NCBI RefSeq assembly: GCF_028751545.1
Contig: NZ_CP071867.1
Span: forward strand, 372,001-436,000
DNA: 64,000 bases
From: Gilliamella sp. B3022
Lineage (GTDB): Bacteria > Pseudomonadota > Gammaproteobacteria > Enterobacterales > Orbaceae
Direction: 5' to 3'
Made by a program: the position numbers and the translations under genes. Each line of letters opens with the position of its first letter. The stretch's first letter is position 1. The notes under the pieces were generated by a model, which saw nothing but the letters and a program-made list of their open reading frames with translations, was not told the origin of the DNA and searched no databases. Shown in pieces: positions 41,014 through 49,604 of the stretch.

Positions 41014-41574
41014 TTAATGAGCATTAAGCCTTTTTTGTAACTCATAATCCTGTACAAGTAATCTAATTTTATCATATTGTCTTTTTTCAAGTAGTTGTTG
41101 GTCGTTATGTTGTTGAATACCACCAACTGGAGCAACATTAACACCTACAGGTAGAGTATTGAGTGTTGGAGTACCATTAAAACTGTCTAATTGTCCCTGC
41201 TGATGTTGAACACCTGCAATAATTGCCAACGTTACACAAGCTGCCAATCCAACTTGACTAACTTTTCCTACTACATCTTTTATACGATTCCAAAATAAAT
41301 TTTCAACTTTCGGTATAGTGACTTCTTTTGAGATTGGTTGATCTGGAATTTCAAAATATAGGTTTTCGTCAGAAATAGCTTGAGCAATTTGATTTGAAAT
41401 ATCTAAAGTTAAAGTACTACTGTGCAGCTCACCTCGCATAGCAGATCTTACAATATGATAACGATGCCAACAAGATTGTAAATTTTCATCTTTTGATACA
41501 GCATCAATGAAACGATCATCTTTAAACTCACCATCCATAAGTGATGAAAGTTGCTGTTTCTGTTCTGTTTGCAT
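41014..41574 (-). CDS. rseA: Anti-sigma-E factor RseA
   Basis: Inner-membrane anti-sigma factor. The cytosolic domain (about 1-90) opens MQTEQKQQLSSLMDGE and includes the sigma-binding RYHIVRSAMRGEL; the TM helix is VGLAACVTLAIIAGV near 106-120; the periplasmic tail is short. 186 residues against 216 in E. coli, so the RseB-binding periplasmic part is reduced. Directly abuts rseB and lies 41 bp from rpoE. Confidence 0.93.
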   Translation of the reverse strand: MQTEQKQQLSSLMDGEFKDDRFIDAVSKDENLQSCWHRYHIVRSAMRGELHSSTLTLDISNQIAQAISDENLYFEIPDQPISKEVTIPKVENLFWNRIKDVVGKVSQVGLAACVTLAIIAGVQHQQGQLDSFNGTPTLNTLPVGVNVAPVGGIQQHNDQQLLEKRQYDKIRLLVQDYELQKRLNAH

Positions 41575-41615
41575 AGTAGATACCTTAATGTTATAACTAC
41601 TTTAACTTAATTGTT

Positions 41616-42191
41616 TCAATTAGTTATTAATGGTTTAATCTTTTCATCAATAATATCACGGGCTCTAAAAATACGCGACCTTACTGTTCCAACAGGCGTC
41701 CCCATAATTTCAGCAATTTCTTCATAACTCAGTCCATCAATTTCACGCAATGTAATAGCCATTTTTAAATCATCGGGTAATGCTTCAATTGCCTCAAATA
41801 TTACTTTTCCAACTTCTTTTGAAAGTACTAAGCTTTCTGGATTGTCAATATCCCTTAAAGATTCTGCATTGTCATAACCTTCGGCTTCTGTTGCATCAAT
41901 GTCCGATGATGGAGGTCGACGACCCTGCGAAATTAAATAATTTTTTGCTGTATTAACTGCTATTCTGTACAACCATGTATAAAATATACTTTCACCTTTA
42001 AATAGGCTTAAAGATCGGTAAGCCTTAATAAAAGTTTCTTGCACAATATCCGGAACTTCAGAAGCTGAAACGTAGCGAGAAACCAGATGAGCAAGTTTAT
42101 TTTGATAACGAACAACAAGCAAATTGAACGCATTTTTATCACCATTTAATACGCGGTCAACTAATACTTGGTCTGTTACTTGCTCCCCCAT
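41616..42191 (-). CDS. rpoE: RNA polymerase sigma-E factor
   Basis: ECF sigma factor for envelope stress. Region 2 contains VVRYQNKLAHLVSRYV and FYTWLYRIAVNTAKNYL; region 4 contains LPDDLKMAITLREIDGLSYE. 191 residues, same as E. coli and closely alike throughout. The promoter at 42252-42280 fits the sigma-E consensus, so the operon is likely autoregulated. Confidence 0.97.
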   Translation of the reverse strand: MGEQVTDQVLVDRVLNGDKNAFNLLVVRYQNKLAHLVSRYVSASEVPDIVQETFIKAYRSLSLFKGESIFYTWLYRIAVNTAKNYLISQGRRPPSSDIDATEAEGYDNAESLRDIDNPESLVLSKEVGKVIFEAIEALPDDLKMAITLREIDGLSYEEIAEIMGTPVGTVRSRIFRARDIIDEKIKPLITN

Positions 42192-42251
42192 TAAAGGCCA
42201 ATCCTCACTATGTTAATAACTGCTTGTGGCCCAAAAATATGCTTACTAACA

Positions 42252-42280
42252 GTTAGATTATTAAATTAGAAAAAAGTTCC
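42252..42280 (-). promoter_or_regulatory. Sigma-E promoter of rpoE-rseA-rseB
   Basis: On the minus strand GGAACTT (42274-42280), 16 bp, TCTAA (42253-42257). This matches the established sigma-E consensus (GGAACTT, about 16 bp, TCtAA) and lies about 60 bp before the rpoE ATG. Confidence 0.85.
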
Positions 42281-42401
42281 CATTTATTTTAATAGAAATA
42301 TAAATTTTTTTCATATCAAAAATACCTTTAAAACAATTTCTACAAAAAATAATATTACTTTTATCGAACTTTTTATAATATGACGTAATTTACGATCAAT
42401 G

Positions 42402-44873
42402 TTAATTCAATAAATAGATCTCTCGCTCACCAACATTATTATAAGTAATTTGATAAAATTGCGGTAAATTGAAATTGACAGAACTACTAGTAGCGAAAGT
42501 AAATCTGTCATCCGATAGAACATAAAAATCATTGATGGCTTTAACCATAGTTTCTTTATTGCCATTACAATTGCGATATATTTCTATCTGATTATGTTCA
42601 TTTAAAATATATAGATCAAATCCTGTGTTGGTGTCTTCAAAAAAGAACTGAATTACACCTTGATACGCTACGCTGTCTATTTCTTTAGGCAGTTCATTCG
42701 TTTCATCTAATATATTTAATGGTGTTCCTTGTGCTTTATTATTAGATACTGCACCATAAAAATCAATGGCATTTTCAAATTGATGAAATGAGACACCGAG
42801 CCGTTCGAAAAATAGATACCATGATGCACCATCAATTCTTAAAGGTTTTACTTGAGTTAAATTATTTATCGTCGAACTTAATCGAAGTTCAATGCAATCA
42901 TCCATCAATTTTTTTATTTGCTGTCTAATTTGATTATTTAAACATTGACTATAACAAAATATTTCCATTGAATTCGGTAAATCTGCATCTTTATGCATTC
43001 GGTTAAGTAACGCTTTAATAGCTTCAAGAACACATAATTTACCATTAAAATGTAAAACACGAATTTCATTCCATGAATTACGATATAATAAGTCTATCGA
43101 TCCAACTAAGCTTAATTCATTTTCACCATAATTTAATACATTAGAATTAAATTCATTTTCTAAGTTTAAATTAGCTGTAGGATCGTTTTCGAGATTTAAA
43201 ATGATGGCTAAATGACGTATTTCACATGGTCCATAAAGCTGTTCTTCGGTTGCTGTTGGAACATTAATAGGAAAATATGCTTTGAGATCTCTAATAAATT
43301 TGGTTATTTTAGTCTTATCGCGATCTTCCCCATTATGATAATAAAACTCTGTTGAGTCACAAATCATATTATTAAAATAACACCAACTCACTAATTTTAC
43401 CAAATACTTACTGTATTCAATATATTGATGACCAATAATGTCATTTAGAAGTGGTTTTTGTTTATACACATACCAACCCGCTCGATTGATTCTATCTTCT
43501 TTAACGCAAATAAAAGTAAGCGTGCTTTCTTGTAAATTACTGGAAATATTAAGTTTTAATGTTGTAATTTTACCTGGCAACACTTCAAAAGAAGCATAAA
43601 GTTTACGCGTTAATATAGCTAAGTCTTGTGGGCTAATTAATGAATCTAAATTATTACGACGACCAAAATTCAGTAAATTTCGATAACCTGTCATCATAGT
43701 CTGTAATAATATTTCATGTATTTCCCGAACTTGTTCAATTTTCCATGTATTGCTAGCATCTAATTTAGCTATGAGCTCTTTACTCCATCCCCATTGTTTG
43801 ACTAACTCATCTAGAATTTTTCGACGCCATGATGGTAGACAAGTTGGTACTGATAGTTTTTCATTAACTTTTAAATAAAAACACGTTCTAATAAGTTCTA
43901 ATCGAGCAAAATCTTTAATTTCAATGAGGTAATTTGTTAACCTTTGCAAAAGCATATAATATGAATCTAAATAGCAACCTTGATAAATTTCTGCCTTTTG
44001 AATAGAACTACGCATCTCATAAGCGATTGGTTTATTTTCTGGATAAATCCACGAGTAAGCTTCAAGTAATAAAGTTTTCAAAACAGCTTTAAATGGAGAA
44101 TCAATACTTTTATAGAGTTGCCACAAACTAGCACCAAAATATTCTTCCGCCGATAATCCCGTTAATGGCCCAAAATCGATCCATTCATCACGAATGATAA
44201 TATTCTGTTCGACTAATGCTTGAACACATTTTTCATAAGTCGGATATTTTGTGTTATTAATAGTTAAATTGCTAGGCACGGCAAACCATAATAATAACTT
44301 ACCTGCCAATAAGTTAGCCGAACGATAAAATTCTTCTAACAATAATATATGTTGAGCCGAACCGCAATTTTCACCAATTAAACATTCATGATGCTTATTA
44401 ATAAAACGATCGACATCTACTACAAATAAGGTTAACTTAATTCCTAATTCATCTGCCCATTGTTCAATTAGACGGCATTTTTTTTGTAAAGATGATTTTC
44501 TGTTGGCAGATAAATTATTTTCAATACAAATCCATATATCCAAATCTGATGTAATTGATTGTCCAATCGAACATGTGCTTCCCATTGAATACAAGGCTGA
44601 AATATCAGATTTATCGGTTGTCAGTGGAGTAATGAAATTAAAATCATTTTGCAATTGAGTGGAAACGGTTTCAGAAATTTGATAACAAGCAATACCCTTA
44701 GGCATATCTTCATTTAGATAACCTGGAAGATTGGGATCATGAAAATGAAAAAAAGCCGGCAGAAATGAAAAAACATGTTGAAATTCTTCTGACATAGCAT
44801 TCAGAGCACGTTCATGCTTCAGTAAAGCAAGATCTTTAAGTTGTTTTTTTATGTTGTTAATATAATATTGCAT
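42402..44873 (-). CDS. cyaA: Class I adenylate cyclase
   Basis: Makes cAMP from ATP for CRP control. I chose the ATG at 44873 (MQYYINNIKKQLKDL), matching the E. coli start; an upstream reading from 44909 adds 12 residues with no support. The catalytic motif GSTCSIGQSITSDLDIW spans about 98-114, with D110 and D112. The C-terminal regulatory half (from about 540) is present. About 823 residues, against 848 in E. coli. It supplies the ligand for the CRP-like sites in the galactoside locus. Confidence 0.96.
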   Translation of the reverse strand: MQYYINNIKKQLKDLALLKHERALNAMSEEFQHVFSFLPAFFHFHDPNLPGYLNEDMPKGIACYQISETVSTQLQNDFNFITPLTTDKSDISALYSMGSTCSIGQSITSDLDIWICIENNLSANRKSSLQKKCRLIEQWADELGIKLTLFVVDVDRFINKHHECLIGENCGSAQHILLLEEFYRSANLLAGKLLLWFAVPSNLTINNTKYPTYEKCVQALVEQNIIIRDEWIDFGPLTGLSAEEYFGASLWQLYKSIDSPFKAVLKTLLLEAYSWIYPENKPIAYEMRSSIQKAEIYQGCYLDSYYMLLQRLTNYLIEIKDFARLELIRTCFYLKVNEKLSVPTCLPSWRRKILDELVKQWGWSKELIAKLDASNTWKIEQVREIHEILLQTMMTGYRNLLNFGRRNNLDSLISPQDLAILTRKLYASFEVLPGKITTLKLNISSNLQESTLTFICVKEDRINRAGWYVYKQKPLLNDIIGHQYIEYSKYLVKLVSWCYFNNMICDSTEFYYHNGEDRDKTKITKFIRDLKAYFPINVPTATEEQLYGPCEIRHLAIILNLENDPTANLNLENEFNSNVLNYGENELSLVGSIDLLYRNSWNEIRVLHFNGKLCVLEAIKALLNRMHKDADLPNSMEIFCYSQCLNNQIRQQIKKLMDDCIELRLSSTINNLTQVKPLRIDGASWYLFFERLGVSFHQFENAIDFYGAVSNNKAQGTPLNILDETNELPKEIDSVAYQGVIQFFFEDTNTGFDLYILNEHNQIEIYRNCNGNKETMVKAINDFYVLSDDRFTFATSSSVNFNLPQFYQITYNNVGEREIYLLN

Positions 44874-44979
44874 GGCATTATTCAAGTAAAACACGTGTAC
44901 TACTAACAAACAATTTCAATCTAACATTTTCTTATTATAACGTAAATAGAATGTTAAATTAAAAAATAAAATAAATATT

Positions 44980-45600
44980 ATGATCACATTAGAAAAAATA
45001 TCGGATATTTTGAAAACCACCGAACGTCCTAAACAAATCAAAAATAAAGCAGCTGTGTTAATGCCAATTGTCAAAGTAGATAATCAATTACACTTATTAT
45101 TCCAAATTCGATCTCAGAAACTTAAGTGGCAGCCTGGTGATATTTGTTTTCCGGGTGGTAAAGTTGAAAAAGAAGATATAAACCCTGAACAAACCGCGAA
45201 AAGAGAAACTTGTGAAGAATTAGGGATTCCAATCAATGAAATCACTATTTTAGGTCAGTTACCAAAATTTATTGCCTCATTAGGAATGATAATTTATCCG
45301 TTTATTGGTAAAATTGATTCTATTAAAAATTTAAAACTAAACATTGATGAAGTTGAAAGCGTTTTTACTGTTCCACTTGATTGGTTTAAAAGAAATCAAC
45401 CTGTACATGCTACGATGCAAGTTGGACACAAACCAGATAATGATTTTCCTTATAACTTATTACCTAATCGTTCAAAAGACTGGCAAAAAAGATCTGAACA
45501 TTTAGTTTACTTTTATCAATATAATAATTATATTATTTGGGGTTTAACTGCACAAATAACAAAACAATTTATTAATACTATTCAAAAAGCAATAAAATAA
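44980..45600 (+). CDS. nudL: CoA pyrophosphatase, NUDIX family (NudL)
   Basis: Nudix hydrolase of the CoA-pyrophosphatase subfamily, expected to cleave CoA and its oxidised forms. The subfamily signature LKWQPGDICFPGGKVEKED is at about residues 47-65, followed by the Nudix helix AKRETCEELG. 206 residues, close to the usual 190-210. It is divergent from cyaA across a short gap and apparently monocistronic. Confidence 0.9.
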   Translation: MITLEKISDILKTTERPKQIKNKAAVLMPIVKVDNQLHLLFQIRSQKLKWQPGDICFPGGKVEKEDINPEQTAKRETCEELGIPINEITILGQLPKFIASLGMIIYPFIGKIDSIKNLKLNIDEVESVFTVPLDWFKRNQPVHATMQVGHKPDNDFPYNLLPNRSKDWQKRSEHLVYFYQYNNYIIWGLTAQITKQFINTIQKAIK

Positions 45601-45932
45601 AAAATTAGCTTACTAATTTAAAATATATTTTTACTTTAATTTCTGTTCTTCAGTAATCGTTGTTTTTTAACACAATGTTTCTATAATTTTATCTATTACT
45701 ATATATTTTTATCAGCTTCGTTAAATCTGAATATTTTAAAATAAACAGCTTTTTTGTTTCTTAGAAAAAACTTTATAACTATAAATTAATTATTAATGTA
45801 TAGATAACGACATAAATATCTTAGATTTTGAAGGTATACGTATATCTTTACATTATGTTTATGATGGCAAATTAAATACAGCGTTAAAAATTAACTTTAA
45901 TTGAAATAATTCAAAAAATGAAGGAAATAATC
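45601..45932. other. Intergenic region upstream of the ydgH-like gene
   Basis: 332 bp, strongly AT-rich, with no gene. It carries the ribosome-binding site AAGGAAAT of the downstream gene. No clear terminator of nudL and no operator were identified. Confidence 0.5.
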
Positions 45933-46733
45933 ATGAAACGTTTAAATAAATCATCAATTGCACTTGCTCTTTTATTATCATTACCTGTTGCTAATCTTTA
46001 TGCAGCTGATGCTTTAACTGCGCAAGAAGCAAAAAACTTAATTCCACTTAAAGAAATTTCTGTAACAGGTAGATATTTACAAGCTGAAAATGCAGCAGAT
46101 GATATTTCTCAAGCTGCCGATGAAGCTGGTGCTAAGTACTATTATATCAAATCAATTGAAAATGCAATGACTAATAATTCAGCTGATAGTGCCATTGTTT
46201 ATGCTGATATTTATCAATCCAATCAACCTGTCGCAGTTATAAAAAAAGAAGTTACAAAAAATGGTGTTGTTCTATATCCACGAGCTAAAGCTCTTTATTA
46301 TCTCCCATTTGAAGTTATCAAATTTAAAGGTAATTACAATAATACTGCTGAAGTAATGAATGATGCGAGTAAATTGGCCGCAGAAAAAAATGCATATGCA
46401 TTTTATGTTTTCTCTATTGCGCCTTCAGATATCAAAAATCAATCGCAAGAAATTGATGTTGCATTATACAAAAAAGATGCAGTAGTGAGAGATTTTATTG
46501 TTTCTAAGGCAATAGAAGGTGAAGATGCTTACGAAATCACAAGCGATGCGTTTAAAACAATGACACCATATAAAACAATCAGTTTCCATGGTTCATTCAA
46601 CAATACAGCAGAAATCAGCGCTGAAGCTCAAAAATATGCAATTGCCAATGATGCACACTTCTACTATGTTAAAGAAATAACAACAAATTCAGCCAGTACT
46701 GCACAAACTGTTTATGTAAATTTATATAAATAG
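45933..46733 (+). CDS. ydgH: YdgH-like periplasmic protein with three YhcN/BhsA (DUF1471) domains
   Basis: Secreted protein of unknown biochemical role; relatives are linked to stress and biofilm responses. I chose the ATG at 45933 (MKRLNKSSIALALLLSLP) with a good ribosome-binding site; the signal peptide ends ANLYA. Three tandem repeats of a short alpha/beta unit are visible, each with a 'hydrophobic patch, GxxNNTAE, A..A..A..YYxxxI' pattern, at about 42-95, 128-185 and 213-266. The layout matches E. coli YdgH (three DUF1471 domains, about 314 residues) at a smaller size of 266. Confidence 0.8.
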   Translation: MKRLNKSSIALALLLSLPVANLYAADALTAQEAKNLIPLKEISVTGRYLQAENAADDISQAADEAGAKYYYIKSIENAMTNNSADSAIVYADIYQSNQPVAVIKKEVTKNGVVLYPRAKALYYLPFEVIKFKGNYNNTAEVMNDASKLAAEKNAYAFYVFSIAPSDIKNQSQEIDVALYKKDAVVRDFIVSKAIEGEDAYEITSDAFKTMTPYKTISFHGSFNNTAEISAEAQKYAIANDAHFYYVKEITTNSASTAQTVYVNLYK

Positions 46734-46747
46734 TGAAGTAATTTTTT

Positions 46748-46796
46748 ATATAACTTTCTACGTGAAATATAAACTTAACTACGTGGAAAGTTATAT
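46748..46796 (+). terminator. Long stem-loop after the ydgH-like gene
   Basis: ATATAACTTTCTACGT pairs with ACGTGGAAAGTTATAT (16 bp with one G-T pair, 17-nt loop), 15 bp past the stop. No T run follows on the plus strand. Probably terminator or 3'-end structure. The remaining 200 bp before the tRNA cluster contain nothing recognisable. Confidence 0.5.
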
Positions 46797-46993
46797 TATC
46801 CCCTCCTTACTCTAGTCATAATATTCTTAAATATACATTGTCTTTAAGTGGAAAAGAACATCGATAATCAATATACGATCGACGTATTAGTTGAAGCGAC
46901 TAAATAACGGAAAAAATGTATGACTAATTTAGTTATGATACTAGGACAAAATTATGAAGAATTGGTAAAATATAAGAAGAAAATCTATGTTTA

Positions 46994-47068
46994 TGGCTGG
47001 GGTACCAGGATTCGAACCTGGGCATGGCGGGATCAAAACCCGCTGCCTTACCGCTTGGCTATACCCCA
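46994..47068 (-). tRNA. glnU: tRNA-Gln(TTG), copy 2
   Basis: 75 nt with encoded CCA. The minus strand starts TGGGGTATAGCCAAGCGGTA; the anticodon loop is TTTTGAT, so TTG; T loop GGTTCGAATCC. Identical in sequence to the copy at 47256-47330. Last gene of the cluster in transcription order. Confidence 0.97.
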
Positions 47069-47093
47069 AGAAAAGATAATTATTAAGATTAAA

Positions 47094-47178
47094 TGGTGCG
47101 GAAGAAGAGACTTGAACTCATATACCTTACGATAGTAGAACTTAAATCCAGCGCATTTACCAAACTCGTCATATCCGT
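47094..47178 (-). pseudogene. Decayed tRNA-Leu (anticodon would be TAA)
   Basis: Aligns without gaps over 85 nt to the intact tRNA-Leu at 47357-47441, including T loop TTCAAGT and encoded CCA. It has about three mismatched pairs in the acceptor stem and one each in the anticodon and T stems; the anticodon position reads TAA instead of TAG. Flanking sequence ATTAAGATTAAATGGTGCGG is shared with the intact copy, so it arose by tandem duplication of a Leu-Gln unit. Most likely non-functional. Confidence 0.8.
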
Positions 47179-47255
47179 AGTAAATAATCAATAAAGAGGC
47201 ATATACTCAAGGATTAAACGGACTAAATCATCTTAAAAAATTATTCAAAAAGTAA

Positions 47256-47330
47256 TGGCTGGGGTACCAGGATTCGAACCTGGGCATGGCGGGATCAAAA
47301 CCCGCTGCCTTACCGCTTGGCTATACCCCA
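47256..47330 (-). tRNA. glnU: tRNA-Gln(TTG), copy 1
   Basis: 75 nt with encoded CCA, same sequence as 46994-47068. Anticodon TTG. It lies behind tRNA-Leu in the transcript, as glnU follows leuW in the E. coli metT operon. Confidence 0.97.
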
Positions 47331-47356
47331 ATAAAGGACAAACTATTAAGATTAAA

Positions 47357-47441
47357 TGGTGCGGGTGAAGGGACTTGAACCCCCACGCCTCACGGCGCCA
47401 GAACCTAAATCTGGTGCGTCTACCAATTTCGCCACACCCGC
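47357..47441 (-). tRNA. leuW: tRNA-Leu(TAG)
   Basis: 85 nt with encoded CCA and the long variable arm of a class II tRNA. Anticodon loop TTTAGGT gives TAG. Acceptor stem GCGGGTG / CACCCGC is perfect. It matches E. coli leuW in sequence pattern and gene order (metT-leuW-glnU). Confidence 0.97.
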
Positions 47442-47477
47442 ACTGAATACTCCGATAAAAGTACTACCTAATCTTAA

Positions 47478-47554
47478 TGGTGGCTACGACGGGATTCGAA
47501 CCTGTGACCCCATCATTATGAGTGATGTGCTCTAACCAGCTGAGCTACGTAGCC
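47478..47554 (-). tRNA. metT: tRNA-Met(CAT), elongator
   Basis: 77 nt with encoded CCA. The minus strand begins GGCTACGTAGCTCAGCTGGT, anticodon loop CTCATAA; nearly identical to E. coli elongator metT, and not the initiator, which would begin CGCGGGG. First gene of the tRNA operon. Confidence 0.97.
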
Positions 47555-47592
47555 ATCTCATTCGCAACGTCATAACCAACACTGCGAGGCGC

Positions 47593-47621
47593 ATTATGCT
47601 TAAGTTCCGGCAAATCGTCAA
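47593..47621 (-). promoter_or_regulatory. Promoter of the tRNA operon
   Basis: Minus strand TTGACG (47616-47621), exactly 17 bp, CATAAT (47593-47598), then a GC-rich discriminator GCGCCTCGC. Such discriminators mark stable-RNA promoters under stringent control. It lies about 40 bp before metT. Confidence 0.85.
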
Positions 47622-47671
47622 CACTTTTTTTTAGATATTTTGAAAAAAAGCTGTGATCGATTAAGATGCAA

Positions 47672-48769
47672 TCAAATCCGGTTTAATAACAATTCAATTC
47701 GCCTTTTTTGTAGTTCAATTTGAATGTCTTTACCAATAAATCCATCCGAAATAATTTTTTGCACATTAACGCTATTAGCTAGTTTATAAGCATTTTCTAA
47801 ATATTGTGCTTGTGGATAAGATTCTGTTTTAGCCAATGCTTCGCTAGCCAAAACTAATTGATAAAGGTGTTGTGGATTACGCCATACATCAATCCTATTT
47901 AGCAAACAAATAATTTGCTCGGCAGTCAATGTTTTTACACACTGGACATCTTTATAGTATTGATTAACCATTATAGCAAGCTTAGTATAGTTATTGGGTG
48001 ATTTCATTTTATTGCATAATTGTTCAACTGAAAGCATACTTGGTAATTGCGAACATAAAACACTAAAACGAATAGTTAAATCGTGAGTTAATGAAACAGA
48101 ACGTTTTAGAGCATCGATGACAGTATCAGATAAAGATAACAATGGAAACAATATAGCAAGTGCACCACATTGTTCCAAAACTTTAAAGTAGATTTGAGGA
48201 TCTGTAGTAGATAAGGCTTTTTCAGTCTCTTTCCAGACACGTTCTGAAGTAAGATAACTAATTTCTCCAGCTAACACCATATCTTTCATCAGATTCATTG
48301 TTTCGCTTGCAACAACAAAACCTAATTGGTGATAGCGTGCAGCGAAACGCGCTACTCGCAAAATTCGTAAAGGATCTTCACGGAAGGCGGGAGATACATG
48401 ACGTAACAACTTACGTTTGATATCATCAACGCCATGGTAAGGGTCAATAATATTACCTTCTTCATCCATAGCAATTGCATTGATGGTAAGATCTCGTCGG
48501 ATAAGATCTTGTTCTAAAGTAATATCTTTACTAAAATCACAAATAAATCCAGAATAGCCATTACCTGCTTTGCGTTCTGTCCTCGCTAATGCATATTCTT
48601 CTTTTGTAACCGGATGCAAAAATACAGGAAAATCTTTACCAACCTGTTGATAGCCTAAAGATAATAATTCTTCCGGTGTCGCTCCAACAACAACCCAATC
48701 ACGGTCTACACTCAGTAATCCTAATAATCTATCACGAACACACCCACCAACTAAATAAATTTGAGACAT
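47672..48769 (-). CDS. cca: CCA tRNA nucleotidyltransferase, HD domain degenerate
   Basis: Adds or repairs the 3' CCA of tRNAs. The N-terminal head has GGCVRDRLLG (8-17) and the catalytic D21/D23 in DRDWVVVG; the A- and C-binding motifs (DLIRRDLTINA, EDPLRILRVARFAARY) are intact. 365 residues against 412 in E. coli. In the C-terminal HD phosphohydrolase domain the expected HD motif reads SQ (IRFSVLCSQLPSML), the HHGH metal-binding segment is missing, and about 20 residues are deleted there. So CCA addition is likely kept while the phosphatase/phosphodiesterase activity is lost. Confidence 0.93.
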   Translation of the reverse strand: MSQIYLVGGCVRDRLLGLLSVDRDWVVVGATPEELLSLGYQQVGKDFPVFLHPVTKEEYALARTERKAGNGYSGFICDFSKDITLEQDLIRRDLTINAIAMDEEGNIIDPYHGVDDIKRKLLRHVSPAFREDPLRILRVARFAARYHQLGFVVASETMNLMKDMVLAGEISYLTSERVWKETEKALSTTDPQIYFKVLEQCGALAILFPLLSLSDTVIDALKRSVSLTHDLTIRFSVLCSQLPSMLSVEQLCNKMKSPNNYTKLAIMVNQYYKDVQCVKTLTAEQIICLLNRIDVWRNPQHLYQLVLASEALAKTESYPQAQYLENAYKLANSVNVQKIISDGFIGKDIQIELQKRRIELLLNRI

Positions 48770-49381
48770 TTAACGCATCCAACGATCTTTTTTACGACGA
48801 GGCATTATAAATGGTAAAATTAGACCTAATATAAGACCACCACCAGCAACAAGACCGCCATAAGTGAACCAGGTAAGAATAAGATCAACTCGTTTATCAT
48901 CAACTTGATTTAACATTGAGTCTATCTGAGTTTTCTGCTGTTTGACTTTTTTTTCAAGATCGGCATTTTTATTTTGAAGAGTTTCAATTAATTTTTCCGC
49001 AGATTGCAATTTTTGCTCATATTCATTCACTATGATTCGTTGATGTTCATCAACATTATTCACTTTGTCTTGATATTCAGCTAATTTTGCTTCTAATTCG
49101 GGAAGGCGTTCTCGATAACTTGGCTCATCATTAAGTTTATTGCTCTCAATCCACGCTATTTTGCCATTATTAATTTGAACTCTTGTGTATTTTCCATCGT
49201 CACTTTTTTCAAGAAAAGTCACTTTTTGACCAGCTTTAACTGATCCAGAAAAACCATAATTAGCACTAGGACCACGGCGTAAGTAGATATCCATGTCTTC
49301 TGTCACGTATTTATCTGCAGCAATAGCACTAAAAACAAAACCAAGAAAAGAAATTATAATAATATTATGTTTTTTCATCAT
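48770..49381 (-). CDS. ygiM: SH3-domain membrane protein YgiM
   Basis: Envelope protein of the TIGR04211 type. I chose the ATG at 49381 or 49378 (MMKKHNIIII), which gives a normal signal peptide ending SAIA; a reading from 49420 would add an uncharged extension before it. A bacterial SH3 domain (about 25-85), a coiled coil (about 95-165) and a C-terminal TM helix before MPRRKKDRWMR. About 203 residues as in E. coli (206). It directly abuts cca, the conserved ygiM-cca pair. Role unknown. Confidence 0.9.
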   Translation of the reverse strand: MMKKHNIIIISFLGFVFSAIAADKYVTEDMDIYLRRGPSANYGFSGSVKAGQKVTFLEKSDDGKYTRVQINNGKIAWIESNKLNDEPSYRERLPELEAKLAEYQDKVNNVDEHQRIIVNEYEQKLQSAEKLIETLQNKNADLEKKVKQQKTQIDSMLNQVDDKRVDLILTWFTYGGLVAGGGLILGLILPFIMPRRKKDRWMR

Positions 49382-49489
49382 ATTTAATTCAATCCATCCG
49401 TTTTTTAACCATGATAACATAAAAAATAAACTTTTCGCACATTCATTTCACAATATATGTCTTGAAAAAAAAGCCATCAACACAAAAAA

Positions 49490-49503
49490 TGAAATCGATT
49501 ACA
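49490..49503 (+). promoter_or_regulatory. GalR-type operator upstream of alpha-galactosidase
   Basis: TGAAATCGATTACA, one mismatch from the palindrome TGTAATCGATTACA at 55190 and fitting the GalR/GalS consensus GTGTAANCGNTTACAC core. It lies 102 bp before the GH36 start, near a CRP-like site. Confidence 0.7.
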
Positions 49504-49510
49504 TTTTTTA

Positions 49511-49526
49511 TGAGATCTTAATCACA
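49511..49526 (+). promoter_or_regulatory. CRP-like site upstream of alpha-galactosidase
   Basis: TGAGA, 6 bp, TCACA: nine of ten consensus positions of TGTGA-N6-TCACA. It lies 8 bp after the GalR-type operator and about 80 bp before the start codon. Confidence 0.6.
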
Positions 49527-49604
49527 AAATAAAAAATTAATCATTTAACTTTAATAGAAATAAAATTATTTTGACAGATAAAGAACATAAATTTTGGAGT
49601 CATC

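Noticed and set aside
46920-47135. 71-residue plus-strand ORF near the tRNA cluster
   Set aside because: It runs across the antisense strand of tRNA-Gln and the decayed tRNA-Leu; a shadow of the RNA genes.
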